A stretch of DNA of 64,000 nucleotides from Candidatus Accumulibacter appositus (GTDB lineage: Bacteria; Pseudomonadota; Gammaproteobacteria; Burkholderiales; Rhodocyclaceae). Both the position numbers and the translations under genes were made by a program. Below the pieces are notes generated by a model that saw only the letters and a program-made list of their open reading frames with translations, had not been told where the DNA came from and ran no database searches. Below, piece by piece: positions 1 through 9,601 of the stretch (within the stretch, counting starts at the first letter, position 1; each line of letters begins with the position of its first letter). The stretch spans positions 1 through 64,000 of the forward strand of contig JEMX01000066.1 of assembly GCA_000585055.1 (NCBI GenBank), given 5' to 3'.

Positions 1-1251
1 CGACAGCCGCGGCAGGGCGAGCAGCAAGCCGCTGCCGACGATCAGCAGCAGGCCGGCCGCCGCCACCGGCGTCCAGGCGGGCGACTGCAGCAGGCGGCCG
101 TCGAGCATCGCCGACAACAGGTTGGCATGCGCCTCAACGCCCGGGTAGGCCTCGCCCAGCGGCGTGACGCGCTGGTCAAGCAGCCCCGGCGCGGTCGTCC
201 CGAGCAGGACGACACGGCCACGCAGGCGCTCATCGGGCAGACGAGCGGCCAGCACATCGGCGGCGGAATAGTAGGCAAAACTTCCCTCGCGGCCCCGAAA
301 AGGCAGCAGAACCCTAGCGTGGCTATCGCTGGCGATGCGCAGCGTGCCACGCGCACCGAGCAGCTCCAGGGCCTCGATCGCCGTCCCCTTGCCGCCGCCT
401 GCCAACCACGGCGGCGGCGCGGAAAACTGCAGTTGTAGTCTGGCATTGCCGATTAGAACCTGCGCCATGGCCAGTGCCAGCGCCGGATACACCCGCCCTT
501 GAACGCTGGCCAGCAGCCAGGCGCGCCGCGTCACGCCATCGCCATCGACCGGCGCATTGAGAAAGCCGGCGCCCATGGCGGCTTCCTGGAGAGCCGGCAG
601 GTTGCCGCCGTAGCCCGTCCAGCTGCCGAGCGATGCCAGAGTGCCCGGCGCGAGGTCGCTCAACACCGGCGTCGGTAGCGCACCGCTGCTGGCCGCGGCT
701 GCACCGCTGGAAAGATGGAAGCCGAGGATCACCGGATAGCGACGAATGGCGTCCGCCAGGCGAGCGTCGTAGTCCAGGCTCGGCCGCAAATCCTCCAGTG
801 CCGCCAGAAAGCCGGCATTGCCGCGCAGCGCGCCACTCGCCAGCGCCTGCAGCGAAGCGAGGCCAGAACTCTCGTCCGCTTCGGCCAGGATCACATCCAA
901 CCCCAGCAGCAAGGCGCCGTAGTCGGCGAAGATACGCTCGACCAGCTCGGCCAGCCGCGCCCGGCTCCACGGCCAGCGCCCCAGCTCGGCCAGCGAACGC
1001 TCGTCGATATCGACAATCACGATCCGTTCGTCGATCGGCGCCTGCGCGAAAAAGCGCACGCGGGCGTCGTAGAGCACCGCTTCCAGGCGTTGCAGCGGCG
1101 CGATCTCCAGATAGTGCAGGCTTTGTGCGAGCAGCACCGCAAGCAGCAGTACGCCCGGCAGGTAGCGCAGAATGATTGCGGTCAGGCGTCGCCGGACCTC
1201 GCCAAGCCGCTTGCTGTGAGTCGCATGCGCGACTTTCACATTAACGGTCAT
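1..1251 (-). CDS. CHASE2-domain sensor protein (3' end outside window)
   Basis: The visible 417 codons begin with a membrane anchor (about residues 25-45, ending LLAVLLAQSLHYL), followed by a periplasmic CHASE2 domain. Typical CHASE2 blocks are present: RIVIVDIDERSLAELGRWPW near residue 75 and GRVVLLGTTAPGLLDQRVTP near residue 345. A second hydrophobic segment starts near residue 395 just before the left edge. CHASE2 receptors usually carry an output domain after three membrane helices (nucleotide cyclase, kinase or phosphatase); that part lies outside the window, so the output is unknown. The ATG at 1251 lies inside a dispersed repeat, and the first dozen residues are repeat-encoded, so the true start may be downstream. 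The gene follows fliW, fecR-like and ompA-like genes on the same strand. Confidence 0.85.
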   Translation of the reverse strand, partial: MTVNVKVAHATHSKRLGEVRRRLTAIILRYLPGVLLLAVLLAQSLHYLEIAPLQRLEAVLYDARVRFFAQAPIDERIVIVDIDERSLAELGRWPWSRARLAELVERIFADYGALLLGLDVILAEADESSGLASLQALASGALRGNAGFLAALEDLRPSLDYDARLADAIRRYPVILGFHLSSGAAAASSGALPTPVLSDLAPGTLASLGSWTGYGGNLPALQEAAMGAGFLNAPVDGDGVTRRAWLLASVQGRVYPALALAMAQVLIGNARLQLQFSAPPPWLAGGGKGTAIEALELLGARGTLRIASDSHARVLLPFRGREGSFAYYSAADVLAARLPDERLRGRVVLLGTTAPGLLDQRVTPLGEAYPGVEAHANLLSAMLDGRLLQSPAWTPVAAAGLLLIVGSGLLLALPRLS

Positions 1252-1358
1252 GACCTGGCGAGATACCCCGGATCATGAAAGTCATGACCGCCCCCTCTTA
1301 CCCCGGCCCTTCTCCCGCAAAGGGGAGAAGGGCGTTTCGTGAGTCGCGTACGCGACTA
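1243..1358 (+). repeat. Dispersed multi-palindrome repeat, copy 1
   Basis: This is a short copy of a repeat found seven times in the window. It has the left motif (GGTCATGACC, then GATCATGAAAGTCATGACC), a long hairpin (CCCTTCTCCC / GGGGAGAAGGG around 1308-1332) and the right palindrome AGTCGCGTACGCGACT at 1341-1356. The central GC hairpin and the AGGGAGCATGCTCCCT palindrome present in longer copies are missing. A second right-end module (GTGAGTCGCATGCGCGACT and following bases, 1216-1246) abuts it directly and encodes the first residues of the CHASE2 gene on the opposite strand. It separates the ompA-like gene from the CHASE2 gene. Confidence 0.8.
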
Positions 1359-1363
1359 TCGCA

Positions 1364-1957
1364 TTAGCGAAGCTTTATTTCAACGCGCCGGTTGCGTGCT
1401 TCGGCAACCTCGTCGGCGGTCATGAACGCCGGCGCACGCTCGCCGCGTCCCACTACCGCAATCGCCTCCGGGGCGATGCCGGCGCCGACCAGCATGTCGC
1501 GTACCAGGGCCGCGCGTTGCAAGGACAGCCGGTCGTTGGCCTCGAGCGCACCGACCCGGTCGGTGTGCCCGACGACCACCGCCTCGCCCGCGGGCAGGGT
1601 CGCCAACTGCGCGCGAATGCTTGCCAGCAGGGTTTGCGACGCCGGTGTCAGCACGCTCGTACCGGGGTCGAAATGGACGACGAACAGGCGTGGCCGGGCA
1701 GGCTGCATGGCGAGCAGCGCACCGTAGTCATCGGCAACCATTCCCGGGCTGGTCTTGAGCAGATGGACCTTGCCGTCGGCAACCTGGGCATCGGCATAGG
1801 GCTCGCTAAGCACTTTTTCTTCACCGTCGGCACTGACCAGCACCGCACCGGTACGCCCGTCGGGCCCGGGTAACAGGACCACGCGATCGGAGAATGGCGC
1901 GCATGCGGCCAGCGTCAGGGACAAGAGCAGCCCGCACAGGCAGCCCGCGCTTCTCAT
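1364..1957 (-). CDS. OmpA-family outer-membrane lipoprotein
   Basis: The 197-residue protein has a lipoprotein signal peptide with lipobox TLAAC (Cys19). Alanine follows the cysteine, compatible with outer-membrane sorting. Residues 90-197 form an OmpA-like peptidoglycan-binding domain: the strand LFVVHFDPGTSVL, the GHTDRVG motif near residue 131, and the terminal NRRVEIKL motif. It probably tethers the outer membrane to peptidoglycan through diaminopimelate. The start overlaps the end of the fecR-like gene by four bases (ATGA), so the two are probably co-translated. The fecR-ompA-CHASE2 order is a recurring neighbourhood for CHASE2 receptors, which hints at an envelope-sensing unit. Confidence 0.88.
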   Translation of the reverse strand: MRSAGCLCGLLLSLTLAACAPFSDRVVLLPGPDGRTGAVLVSADGEEKVLSEPYADAQVADGKVHLLKTSPGMVADDYGALLAMQPARPRLFVVHFDPGTSVLTPASQTLLASIRAQLATLPAGEAVVVGHTDRVGALEANDRLSLQRAALVRDMLVGAGIAPEAIAVVGRGERAPAFMTADEVAEARNRRVEIKLR

Positions 1958-2466
1958 TGGCCTTCTCCACGCGTTTCGATGATGAACTCGGTACCCCTGA
2001 CGCCAAGCACCACGTTCGGCGTCTTGAACTGCACCTTCTCCGGCGCCTGCTTGGCAATCAGGCCGGTGACCACGCTCAGCGTCCCCTTGACCAGGGTCGC
2101 CAGCAGGCTGCCCTCCTCGGTGGTGCTATTGAACTCGAACTCGTTGATCAGCAGGGTGCTGTTTGGCCCGGCGGTGAGCAAGGTATCGTCGGACAGGGTC
2201 ACGCCGACCGCAGCATCGCTGCCGGTACGAATACGATCACCGACGAAGACCGGGCTACCGACCGGCAGCGGCTGCGTCTGCCCGGCGTGATCGACGCTTA
2301 CGCTGCCCTCGCTGCGCTTGACCTTGCCGGCCGGTGCGGGGGGCGCTGCGGCTTCCTCCGCCGCATCGGCAGGGAACGCGGCAAGCAGCACGGCTGCCAA
2401 GACGAGCAGTGCCGAAGCGCGCCTGGCGATGGCCGGCATGGCGCCGGCCCTTGCGCTGGCGCCCAT
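1954..2466 (-). CDS. FecR-domain secreted protein
   Basis: The 170-residue protein has an N-terminal signal segment (ALLVLAAVLLAAFPADA, cleavage predicted after about residue 36). One FecR domain spans roughly residues 55-165, recognised by the VFVGDRIRTGSDAAVGVTL block and the TPNVVLGVRGTEF motif. Unlike the iron-uptake regulator FecR it has no cytoplasmic anti-sigma region, so it belongs to the stand-alone periplasmic FecR proteins common next to CHASE2 receptors. The ATG at 2466 overlaps the fliW stop by one base (TGATG), supporting this start; a second ATG lies nine codons in. Its ligand is unknown. Confidence 0.85.
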   Translation of the reverse strand: MGASARAGAMPAIARRASALLVLAAVLLAAFPADAAEEAAAPPAPAGKVKRSEGSVSVDHAGQTQPLPVGSPVFVGDRIRTGSDAAVGVTLSDDTLLTAGPNSTLLINEFEFNSTTEEGSLLATLVKGTLSVVTGLIAKQAPEKVQFKTPNVVLGVRGTEFIIETRGEGQ

Positions 2467-2894
2467 CAGCGCGCGCGGTAGAGCAGCGTCGGATGGACGT
2501 CCTGCAGGACCTTCTGCATGCCGCGCCGATTGCTCGTGTTGAGAATGATTGGCGAGCGCGTGTTGGCGGCGATCTTGCCGCCTTCCGCCGCGTTGCGGTA
2601 AACGATCAGCGCCACGCTCGCATCGTCGGCGTTTTCGAGACCGAGCAGGGCGCAGTCGGCGTCGGACAGCTCGATCTGGTATTCAAGATCCAGGCTCTGC
2701 GGAGGCACGATCGGAAAGCTCAAGTCAGCATCGTCGAGCGACTGCAGCCAGAACACAGTCGCCTTGCCTTCTTCATGAAAAACCTTGAACTGCCGGCAGT
2801 CGGGAAAACCGGCCAGCCCCTCGGCAAAAGTGAACACGGTGTCCGGATCGACGGCTACATCTTTCAAACCAAAGCGCTCGATATCGATTTTCAT
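2466..2894 (-). CDS. fliW: Flagellar assembly factor FliW
   Basis: The 142-residue protein matches FliW in length and in the early FAEGLAGFPDCRQFKVF segment and the later FPIVPP motif. FliW binds flagellin and also antagonises the RNA-binding regulator CsrA, coupling flagellin supply to translation. The ATG at 2894 is chosen because an AGGGA ribosome site sits eight bases upstream and the family begins with a short MKI-type N-terminus; upstream in-frame codons do not look like FliW. No other flagellar gene or csrA is present here. Instead it heads a coupled group with fecR-like and ompA-like genes. Confidence 0.88.
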   Translation of the reverse strand: MKIDIERFGLKDVAVDPDTVFTFAEGLAGFPDCRQFKVFHEEGKATVFWLQSLDDADLSFPIVPPQSLDLEYQIELSDADCALLGLENADDASVALIVYRNAAEGGKIAANTRSPIILNTSNRRGMQKVLQDVHPTLLYRAR

Positions 2895-3076
2895 GAGGTT
2901 TCCCTGAGCGGCGGCTGCGGCGAGCAGCCAAGAGTCGCAATTTAACTCCATTCGCCAAGCAGCGGCAATTCGATCGGCGCGCAGCGCAGCCGTCGCCGTG
3001 TCGCCCGCCTTGAGTTCTGCCGCCTGATTCTGCATAGTGCGCGTCTTTTCCGCCAGCCCAGCACAGCCGATCACCG

Positions 3077-5401
<2,325 letters not shown>

Positions 5402-5447
5402 ACGCACCACAGCAAGCGGCGCCATCCCCTCTCGCCAAACGTGAACA

Positions 5448-5484
5448 CCATGAAATCTCGGACTTGCACGCCGAGATTTCATGG
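5448..5484. repeat. Perfect 14-bp inverted repeat downstream of tex
   Basis: Arms CCATGAAATCTCGG (5448-5461) and its exact complement (5471-5484) flank a nine-base loop ACTTGCACG. There is no T tract, so it is not a classical intrinsic terminator, although it could stabilise the tex mRNA end. The loop resembles the CTTGCACG loop of the central hairpin in the dispersed repeats, so it may be a diverged fragment of that family. Confidence 0.7.
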
Positions 5485-5593
5485 CATCAAGGTCGCAACA
5501 GCTGAGAATTCCATAAATGCGGCACCATCGACCGCCCCTATGCCACCAGCAGACCGCTCACGGCGCTCATTGACGCAGACATCGGATCACACC

Positions 5594-6244
5594 ATGTTCC
5601 AAGCCATCATTTTCGACCTCGACGGCACGCTGATCGACTCACGCGCCGCCATCCTCGATGCTTTCGGCAAGGCCCTGGCGGAAAAAGGCATCGCGCCGCG
5701 GATCGCGCTCTCCGCCGTGCGCATCGGTCCGCCGCTCGCCGAGACCTTGCGCGAGCTCAGCGGTAGCGACGACGAGGCCCTGCTCGAATCGCTCGCCGAG
5801 CACTTCAAGGCGCACTACGACAGCAGTGGTTACCGTGCCAGCGAAGTCTTCGCCGGCATCCCGGAGCTGCTCGAAGCCCTTGCAGAAAACGGCAGGCGCT
5901 GCTTCCTGGCCACCAACAAGCGCATCGTGCCGACACGCCTGATTCTCCAGTACCTGCAGTGGGAGCCCTACTTCGAAGAGGTGTACGCGCTCGATCGCGA
6001 GACGCCGCGCCTGCCCGACAAGCGCAGCATGCTCGCCCGACTCCTCGCCGAGCAGGCGCTGGACGCGCAGAACTGCATTTACGTCGGGGACACGCCGGAG
6101 GACGAAGCGGCCGCCCGCGCCAATGCCCTGCGCTTTACGGCCGTGAGCTGGGGCTACGGCCAGTTCCCGAACGCAGACCGGCTACTGTTCAGCACGCCAC
6201 GCGAGCTCGGCACTTTCCTCTGCCAAGGAGAAAACGCGCGCTGA
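5594..6244 (+). CDS. HAD-superfamily phosphatase (phosphoglycolate phosphatase-like)
   Basis: This 216-residue HAD subfamily IA hydrolase has motif I DLDGT with Asp8 as nucleophile and Asp10 as acid/base, motif II in FLATNKR, and motif IV YVGDTPEDEAAA. A helical cap lies between motifs I and II. It should dephosphorylate a small phosphorylated metabolite or sugar; the substrate cannot be read from sequence. The ATG at 5594 gives the standard MFQAIIFDLDGT start; longer forms lack similarity. A 33-codon remnant of the same N-terminus survives at 30605 between neuB and a glycosyltransferase, suggesting that this gene or a paralogue once belonged to the nonulosonate part of the glycan locus. Confidence 0.88.
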   Translation: MFQAIIFDLDGTLIDSRAAILDAFGKALAEKGIAPRIALSAVRIGPPLAETLRELSGSDDEALLESLAEHFKAHYDSSGYRASEVFAGIPELLEALAENGRRCFLATNKRIVPTRLILQYLQWEPYFEEVYALDRETPRLPDKRSMLARLLAEQALDAQNCIYVGDTPEDEAAARANALRFTAVSWGYGQFPNADRLLFSTPRELGTFLCQGENAR

Positions 6245-6325
6245 TCCGCAGCGTCGCGCCGGCCGGCAATGCGGCGCGAAGCCACTATAATCGGCAGCAG
6301 CCCGACACGAACGGACAGCCCAATT

Positions 6326-6443
6326 CACGAAAGCCATGACCGCTCCCCCTTGTATCTTTCGTCTTGTGGTCTCTTCCCCCGGCCCTTCTCCCGCAGAGGG
6401 GAGACGGGAGCTTCGTGAGTCGCGGATGCGACTTTTACGGTAA
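6326..6443 (+). repeat. Dispersed multi-palindrome repeat, copy 2
   Basis: This shortened copy lies between the HAD gene and the helicase gene. It keeps the left AAAGCCATGACCG motif, the GGCCCTTCTCCC / GGGGAGACGGG hairpin (about 6381-6408) and a diverged right palindrome (GTGAGTCGCGGATGCGACT, 6415-6433). The central hairpin and AGGGAGCATGCTCCCT palindrome are missing. It ends about 40 bases before the helicase start codon and so lies in that gene's leader. Confidence 0.75.
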
Positions 6444-6485
6444 TGCCCCCCTCCTCGACTCCACCACGCCACGCCCGCCGACGCC

Positions 6486-9197
6486 ATGACCAAGACCTCC
6501 GGACAAGCCACCCCTAAAGGCCGCAAGGCGACCTCCCGCGGCACCAGCGAGCCGCGCCTCTCGCGCCAGCGCAAACCGGCGGACCTGCCGACCGACGCCT
6601 GGCAAAGGGGACTGCGCCGCCAATTCGGCCGCGAGCAAGCCTTCGCTTTCGAGAATCTTGGCGACCATCCCGTGTTTTCCGGTTTCGCCGTTTTCAACCC
6701 CGAAAGCCGGCGCCGCTACCGGGTGGTCATCCGCGGCGCGCAGCCCGGCGACAACCGCTGCTCCTGCCCCGATTTCGCAACCAACGATCTGGGCACCTGC
6801 AAACACATCGAATTCACCCTCGCCCGGATCACCGCCAAGGCGGCGGACAAGCGCGCGCTCGAACAAGGCTTCCGCGAATCGTTCAGCGAGCTGTTTCTCG
6901 ACTACGCCGGCCAGCGACGCGTCCGCCTGCGTATAGGTGGCGACTTCCCGGCCGAGCTGCAGGCGCAGGCAAGTGCCCTCTTCGATTCCAGCAGCGGCTG
7001 GCAACTGTCGGCGCAGCGCTTTGCCGACCTCCCCGCCTTCATCGATCAGGTCCGCAGTAGCGGTCACGAGCTGCGCTGCCAGGACGACGCCCTGGCCTAT
7101 GTCGCCGAGGTCCGCGATGGCGAAGCGCGCCGCAAGGCACTGGCCCTGATCTATCCGAGCGGTGCCGACACCCCGGCACTGCAGAGCCTGCTCAAGGTCG
7201 GGCTCTATCCCTACCAGCGCGAAGGCGCCCTCTTCGCGGCGCGCGCCGGACGCGCCCTGATCGGCGACGAAATGGGCCTCGGCAAGACCGTGCAGGCCAT
7301 CGCCGCAATGGAGATTCTTGCCCGCCACTTCGCTGCCGAACGCGTGCTGGTGGTCTGCCCGACTTCGCTCAAGCATCAGTGGGAACGCGAGATCGTCCGT
7401 TTCAGCGAGCGCCAGGCGACGGTCATCGGCGGCCTGCGCGCAGTCCGCCAGGCGCGCTACGCGCAGAACGACTTCTGCAAGATCACCAACTACGAAACCC
7501 TGGGCCGCGACCTCGACCTGATCCAAGCTTGGGCACCGGACCTGGTAATCGTCGACGAAGCGCAGCGCATCAAGAACTGGAACACCATCGCCGCGCGCGC
7601 GCTGAAGCAGGTCGACAGCCCCTACGCCCTGGTGCTCACCGGCACGCCGCTGGAAAACCGCCTCGAGGAGCTGATCTCGATCGTCCAGTTCGTCGACCAG
7701 CATCGCCTCGGCCCGACCTGGCGCCTGCTCGACGAACACCAGGAGCGCGACGAGCGCGGCCGCGTCATCGGCTACCGCAAGCTGCAGCAGATCGGCGAAA
7801 CCCTGGCCCCGATCATGTTGCGGCGGCGCAAGGCGGCGGTCCTCGAACAACTGCCCGAGCGCGTCGACAACACCCTGTTCGTGCCGATGACCCCGCAGCA
7901 GGCCGACCACCACGAGGAAAACCGCGCCCAGGTAGCGCGCATCGTGCACCGCTGGCGGCACACCGGCTTTCTCTCCGAGAAGGACCAGCTGCGCATGCGC
8001 TGCGCCCTGCAAAACATGCGCATGTCGTGTAACAGCACCTTCCTGCTCGACCACGAAACGGACCATGGCTACAAGGCCGACGAACTGGCCGCGCTGCTCG
8101 ACGATATCCTCGACGACCCGCAAGCCAAGGTCGTCGTCTTCAGCCAGTGGCTGCGCAGCCACGAGTTGATCGTCCGCCGCCTCGACGAGCGCGGCTGGGG
8201 CCACGTACTGTTCCACGGCGGCGTGCCCAGCGACAAGCGCGGCGCACTCATCGACCGCTTCAACAACGATCCCGACTGCCGCGTCTTTCTCAGCACCGAT
8301 GCCGGTGGCGTCGGCCTCAACCTGCAACACGCCGCGGCAGTGATCGTGAACATGGATCTGCCCTGGAATCCGGCGGTGCTCGAACAACGCATCGGTCGCG
8401 TGCACCGCCTCGGCCAGACGCGCGGCGTGCAGGTGATCAACTTCGTCGCCCGCGGAACGATCGAGGAAGGCATGCTCTCGGTGCTGGCCTTCAAGCAATC
8501 GCTGTTTGCCGGCGTCCTCGACGGCGGCGAAAGCGAAGTCGTCCTGAACGGCACAAGGCTGTCGAAGTTCATGGAGACGGTCGAAAAAGCCACCAGCGCC
8601 GTCGAAAACCAGGCCGCCAGCGAAGACGACGGCCAGGATACGCCGCCGCTGGCGGCAACCAACGCCGCTGAGGACGACGACGCGGATAACGCCGACACGT
8701 CCGACGAGTCCGACCAAGCGGATGAAAGTGCAGCGAGCGCACCGGCAAGCGAGCCGCCGCCAGCGCGGCAAGCGAGCCGCCGCCAGCGTCAGGCGAAGGC
8801 GTGGCCGAGGCCGAAGCCACGCCCGCCACCGACCGGGAAGTCCCGGCGGAGCAGGCAGCCGCAGCCGCAACGGCGCCCGCCAGTGCCGATCCCTGGGCGC
8901 CGCTGCTGGCAGCTGGCGCCCAGGTGCTCGGCGAATTGGCCGCAGCGTCGCAAGGCGAGCGTCAATCGAGCTTGGTGCATACCGACCCGGCGACCGGCCA
9001 GCGCTATCTCAGACTGCCGGTACCGGACCCGCAGACCGTGCACAGACTCGCCGAAGGACTGCTGGCGCTGCTTGGCAGGCCCAAATAGGGTCGCCGGCCG
9101 ACCCGGCGCCGGCCGCACGAAGGCGAGGCTCGAGCCCTACAACGCCTGCTTTCCCAGCGCTTTGGCGCGATCCCGATGGCCATTGTCGAGCAGATAG
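6486..9197 (+). CDS. SWIM zinc-finger SNF2-family helicase, C-terminus frameshifted
   Basis: The N-terminus has a SWIM zinc finger (Cys92, Cys94, Cys105, His107). A complete Swi2/Snf2 ATPase core follows: Walker A GDEMGLGKT near residue 258, DEAQ box near 355, and C-terminal helicase motif QRIGRVHRLGQ near residue 640. Such proteins remodel nucleoprotein using ATP. After an acidic linker (about residue 750) the reading frame is wrong: a 23-bp tandem duplication at 8744-8789 shifts translation into a proline/arginine-rich tail ending at 9197. Removing one 23-bp unit restores a smooth acidic linker and a conserved-looking C-terminus ending at 9088 (about 859 aa). The ATPase core is unaffected, so partial function is possible. 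Confidence 0.9.
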   Translation: MTKTSGQATPKGRKATSRGTSEPRLSRQRKPADLPTDAWQRGLRRQFGREQAFAFENLGDHPVFSGFAVFNPESRRRYRVVIRGAQPGDNRCSCPDFATNDLGTCKHIEFTLARITAKAADKRALEQGFRESFSELFLDYAGQRRVRLRIGGDFPAELQAQASALFDSSSGWQLSAQRFADLPAFIDQVRSSGHELRCQDDALAYVAEVRDGEARRKALALIYPSGADTPALQSLLKVGLYPYQREGALFAARAGRALIGDEMGLGKTVQAIAAMEILARHFAAERVLVVCPTSLKHQWEREIVRFSERQATVIGGLRAVRQARYAQNDFCKITNYETLGRDLDLIQAWAPDLVIVDEAQRIKNWNTIAARALKQVDSPYALVLTGTPLENRLEELISIVQFVDQHRLGPTWRLLDEHQERDERGRVIGYRKLQQIGETLAPIMLRRRKAAVLEQLPERVDNTLFVPMTPQQADHHEENRAQVARIVHRWRHTGFLSEKDQLRMRCALQNMRMSCNSTFLLDHETDHGYKADELAALLDDILDDPQAKVVVFSQWLRSHELIVRRLDERGWGHVLFHGGVPSDKRGALIDRFNNDPDCRVFLSTDAGGVGLNLQHAAAVIVNMDLPWNPAVLEQRIGRVHRLGQTRGVQVINFVARGTIEEGMLSVLAFKQSLFAGVLDGGESEVVLNGTRLSKFMETVEKATSAVENQAASEDDGQDTPPLAATNAAEDDDADNADTSDESDQADESAASAPASEPPPARQASRRQRQAKAWPRPKPRPPPTGKSRRSRQPQPQRRPPVPIPGRRCWQLAPRCSANWPQRRKASVNRAWCIPTRRPASAISDCRYRTRRPCTDSPKDCWRCLAGPNRVAGRPGAGRTKARLEPYNACFPSALARSRWPLSSR
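8744..8789 (+). repeat. 23-bp tandem duplication causing a frameshift
   Basis: The 22 bases GGCAAGCGAGCCGCCGCCAG plus CG occur at 8744-8765 and again at 8767-8788, an offset of 23 bases. Because 23 is not a multiple of three, the second unit moves the helicase frame. The downstream frame that carries the natural C-terminus lines up exactly with the N-terminal frame if one unit is removed. Confidence 0.92.
8767..9088 (+). pseudogene. Out-of-frame natural C-terminus of the SNF2 helicase
   Basis: In the shifted frame the sequence reads ASEPPPASGEGVAEAEATPA and continues through a compositionally normal region. It includes DPWAPLLAAGAQVLGELAAA and LPVPDPQTVHRLAEGLLALL, and stops at TAG 9086-9088. 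It has the acidic, alanine-rich character of the preceding linker, whereas the continuous frame becomes an unnatural Pro/Arg-rich string. This is the severed tail of the 6486 gene, not a separate gene; an internal ATG at 8801 has no clear ribosome site. Confidence 0.85.
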
Positions 9198-9286
9198 CGG
9201 CGGCCGACCTCGAACAGGTCGAAGCCTGGTTTGATGCCGCCATTACCGCGCCGGATATGGCCACCGTGTTCGCCCCGACAGGGTAA
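9119..9286 (+). pseudogene. C-terminal fragment of an Rpn/DUF4351-type protein
   Basis: In frame from 9119 this reads EGEARALQRLLSQRFGAIP and ends DMATVFAPTG before TAA at 9284-9286. It is nearly identical to the last 55 residues of the protein ending at 11484 (LLSRRFGAIPMDIVERIAAA). No start codon or N-terminal domain is present. The fragment begins 30 bases after the helicase stop. Similarity to the second copy continues past the stop codon for about 90 bases (CAGACCG/ATGGCCAGA region), so the duplicated unit is larger than the coding tail. Confidence 0.85.
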
Positions 9287-9555
9287 CTGATTAGCCTCTG
9301 GCAAGTGGCGTCCGTATGCCGACGCAGCTGCAGACCGGATGGCCAGACGGGTTGCCGCCATGATTCTCGCGGCGAAACACGGCTCACCCGGAGAGTTTTC
9401 GTCGATCGATCAAAGCCAGCGAGCACCGCCAAGCACTGACAGACGAGGTTGTCACTTAGGGCATACACAAGTCCAGACTTGCGAGATGCACACCATGCGC
9501 GTCAAGCGATCCGCTTGTGCCCACCGCCGCCACGACCCGGCGCAGCCCTCATAGC
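9287..9555 (+). other. Intergenic mosaic without a supported gene
   Basis: The first 85 bases duplicate the sequence downstream of the Rpn-like gene at 11485-11560; both copies share an ATGGCCAGA-GTTGCC-CATGATT stretch. The rest has no similarity I recognise. Small open frames here lack ribosome sites and show no family features. Confidence 0.5.
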
Positions 9556-9596
9556 TTTTATACAAATTGACGATTCAATCTTCGTTCTGTATAAAA
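9556..9596 (+). promoter_or_regulatory. Palindrome-flanked sigma70-type promoter of the AAA_14 gene
   Basis: A -35 TTGACG (9567-9572), 17-base spacer and -10 TATAAA (9590-9595) match the sigma70 consensus well. The -10 lies only six bases before the ATG at 9602, so the transcript would be leaderless or nearly so. Inverted arms TTTTATACA (9556-9564) and TGTATAAAA (9588-9596) bracket the promoter, a layout suited to autoregulation. The same promoter and arms are recognisable in the degraded copy at 24445-24482. Confidence 0.65.
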
Positions 9597-9601
9597 CAGA
9601 C

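Noticed and set aside
6286..6291. TATAAT hexamer upstream of the helicase gene as a promoter
   Set aside because: The -35 region at the right distance is GC-rich with no TTGACA-like hexamer.
6435..8870. An 811-codon open frame antisense to the SNF2 helicase, and similar long antisense frames over tex and the kinases
   Set aside because: High GC with strong third-position bias leaves antisense frames open. The opposite strand carries full conserved domains, while the antisense products have no recognisable domains.
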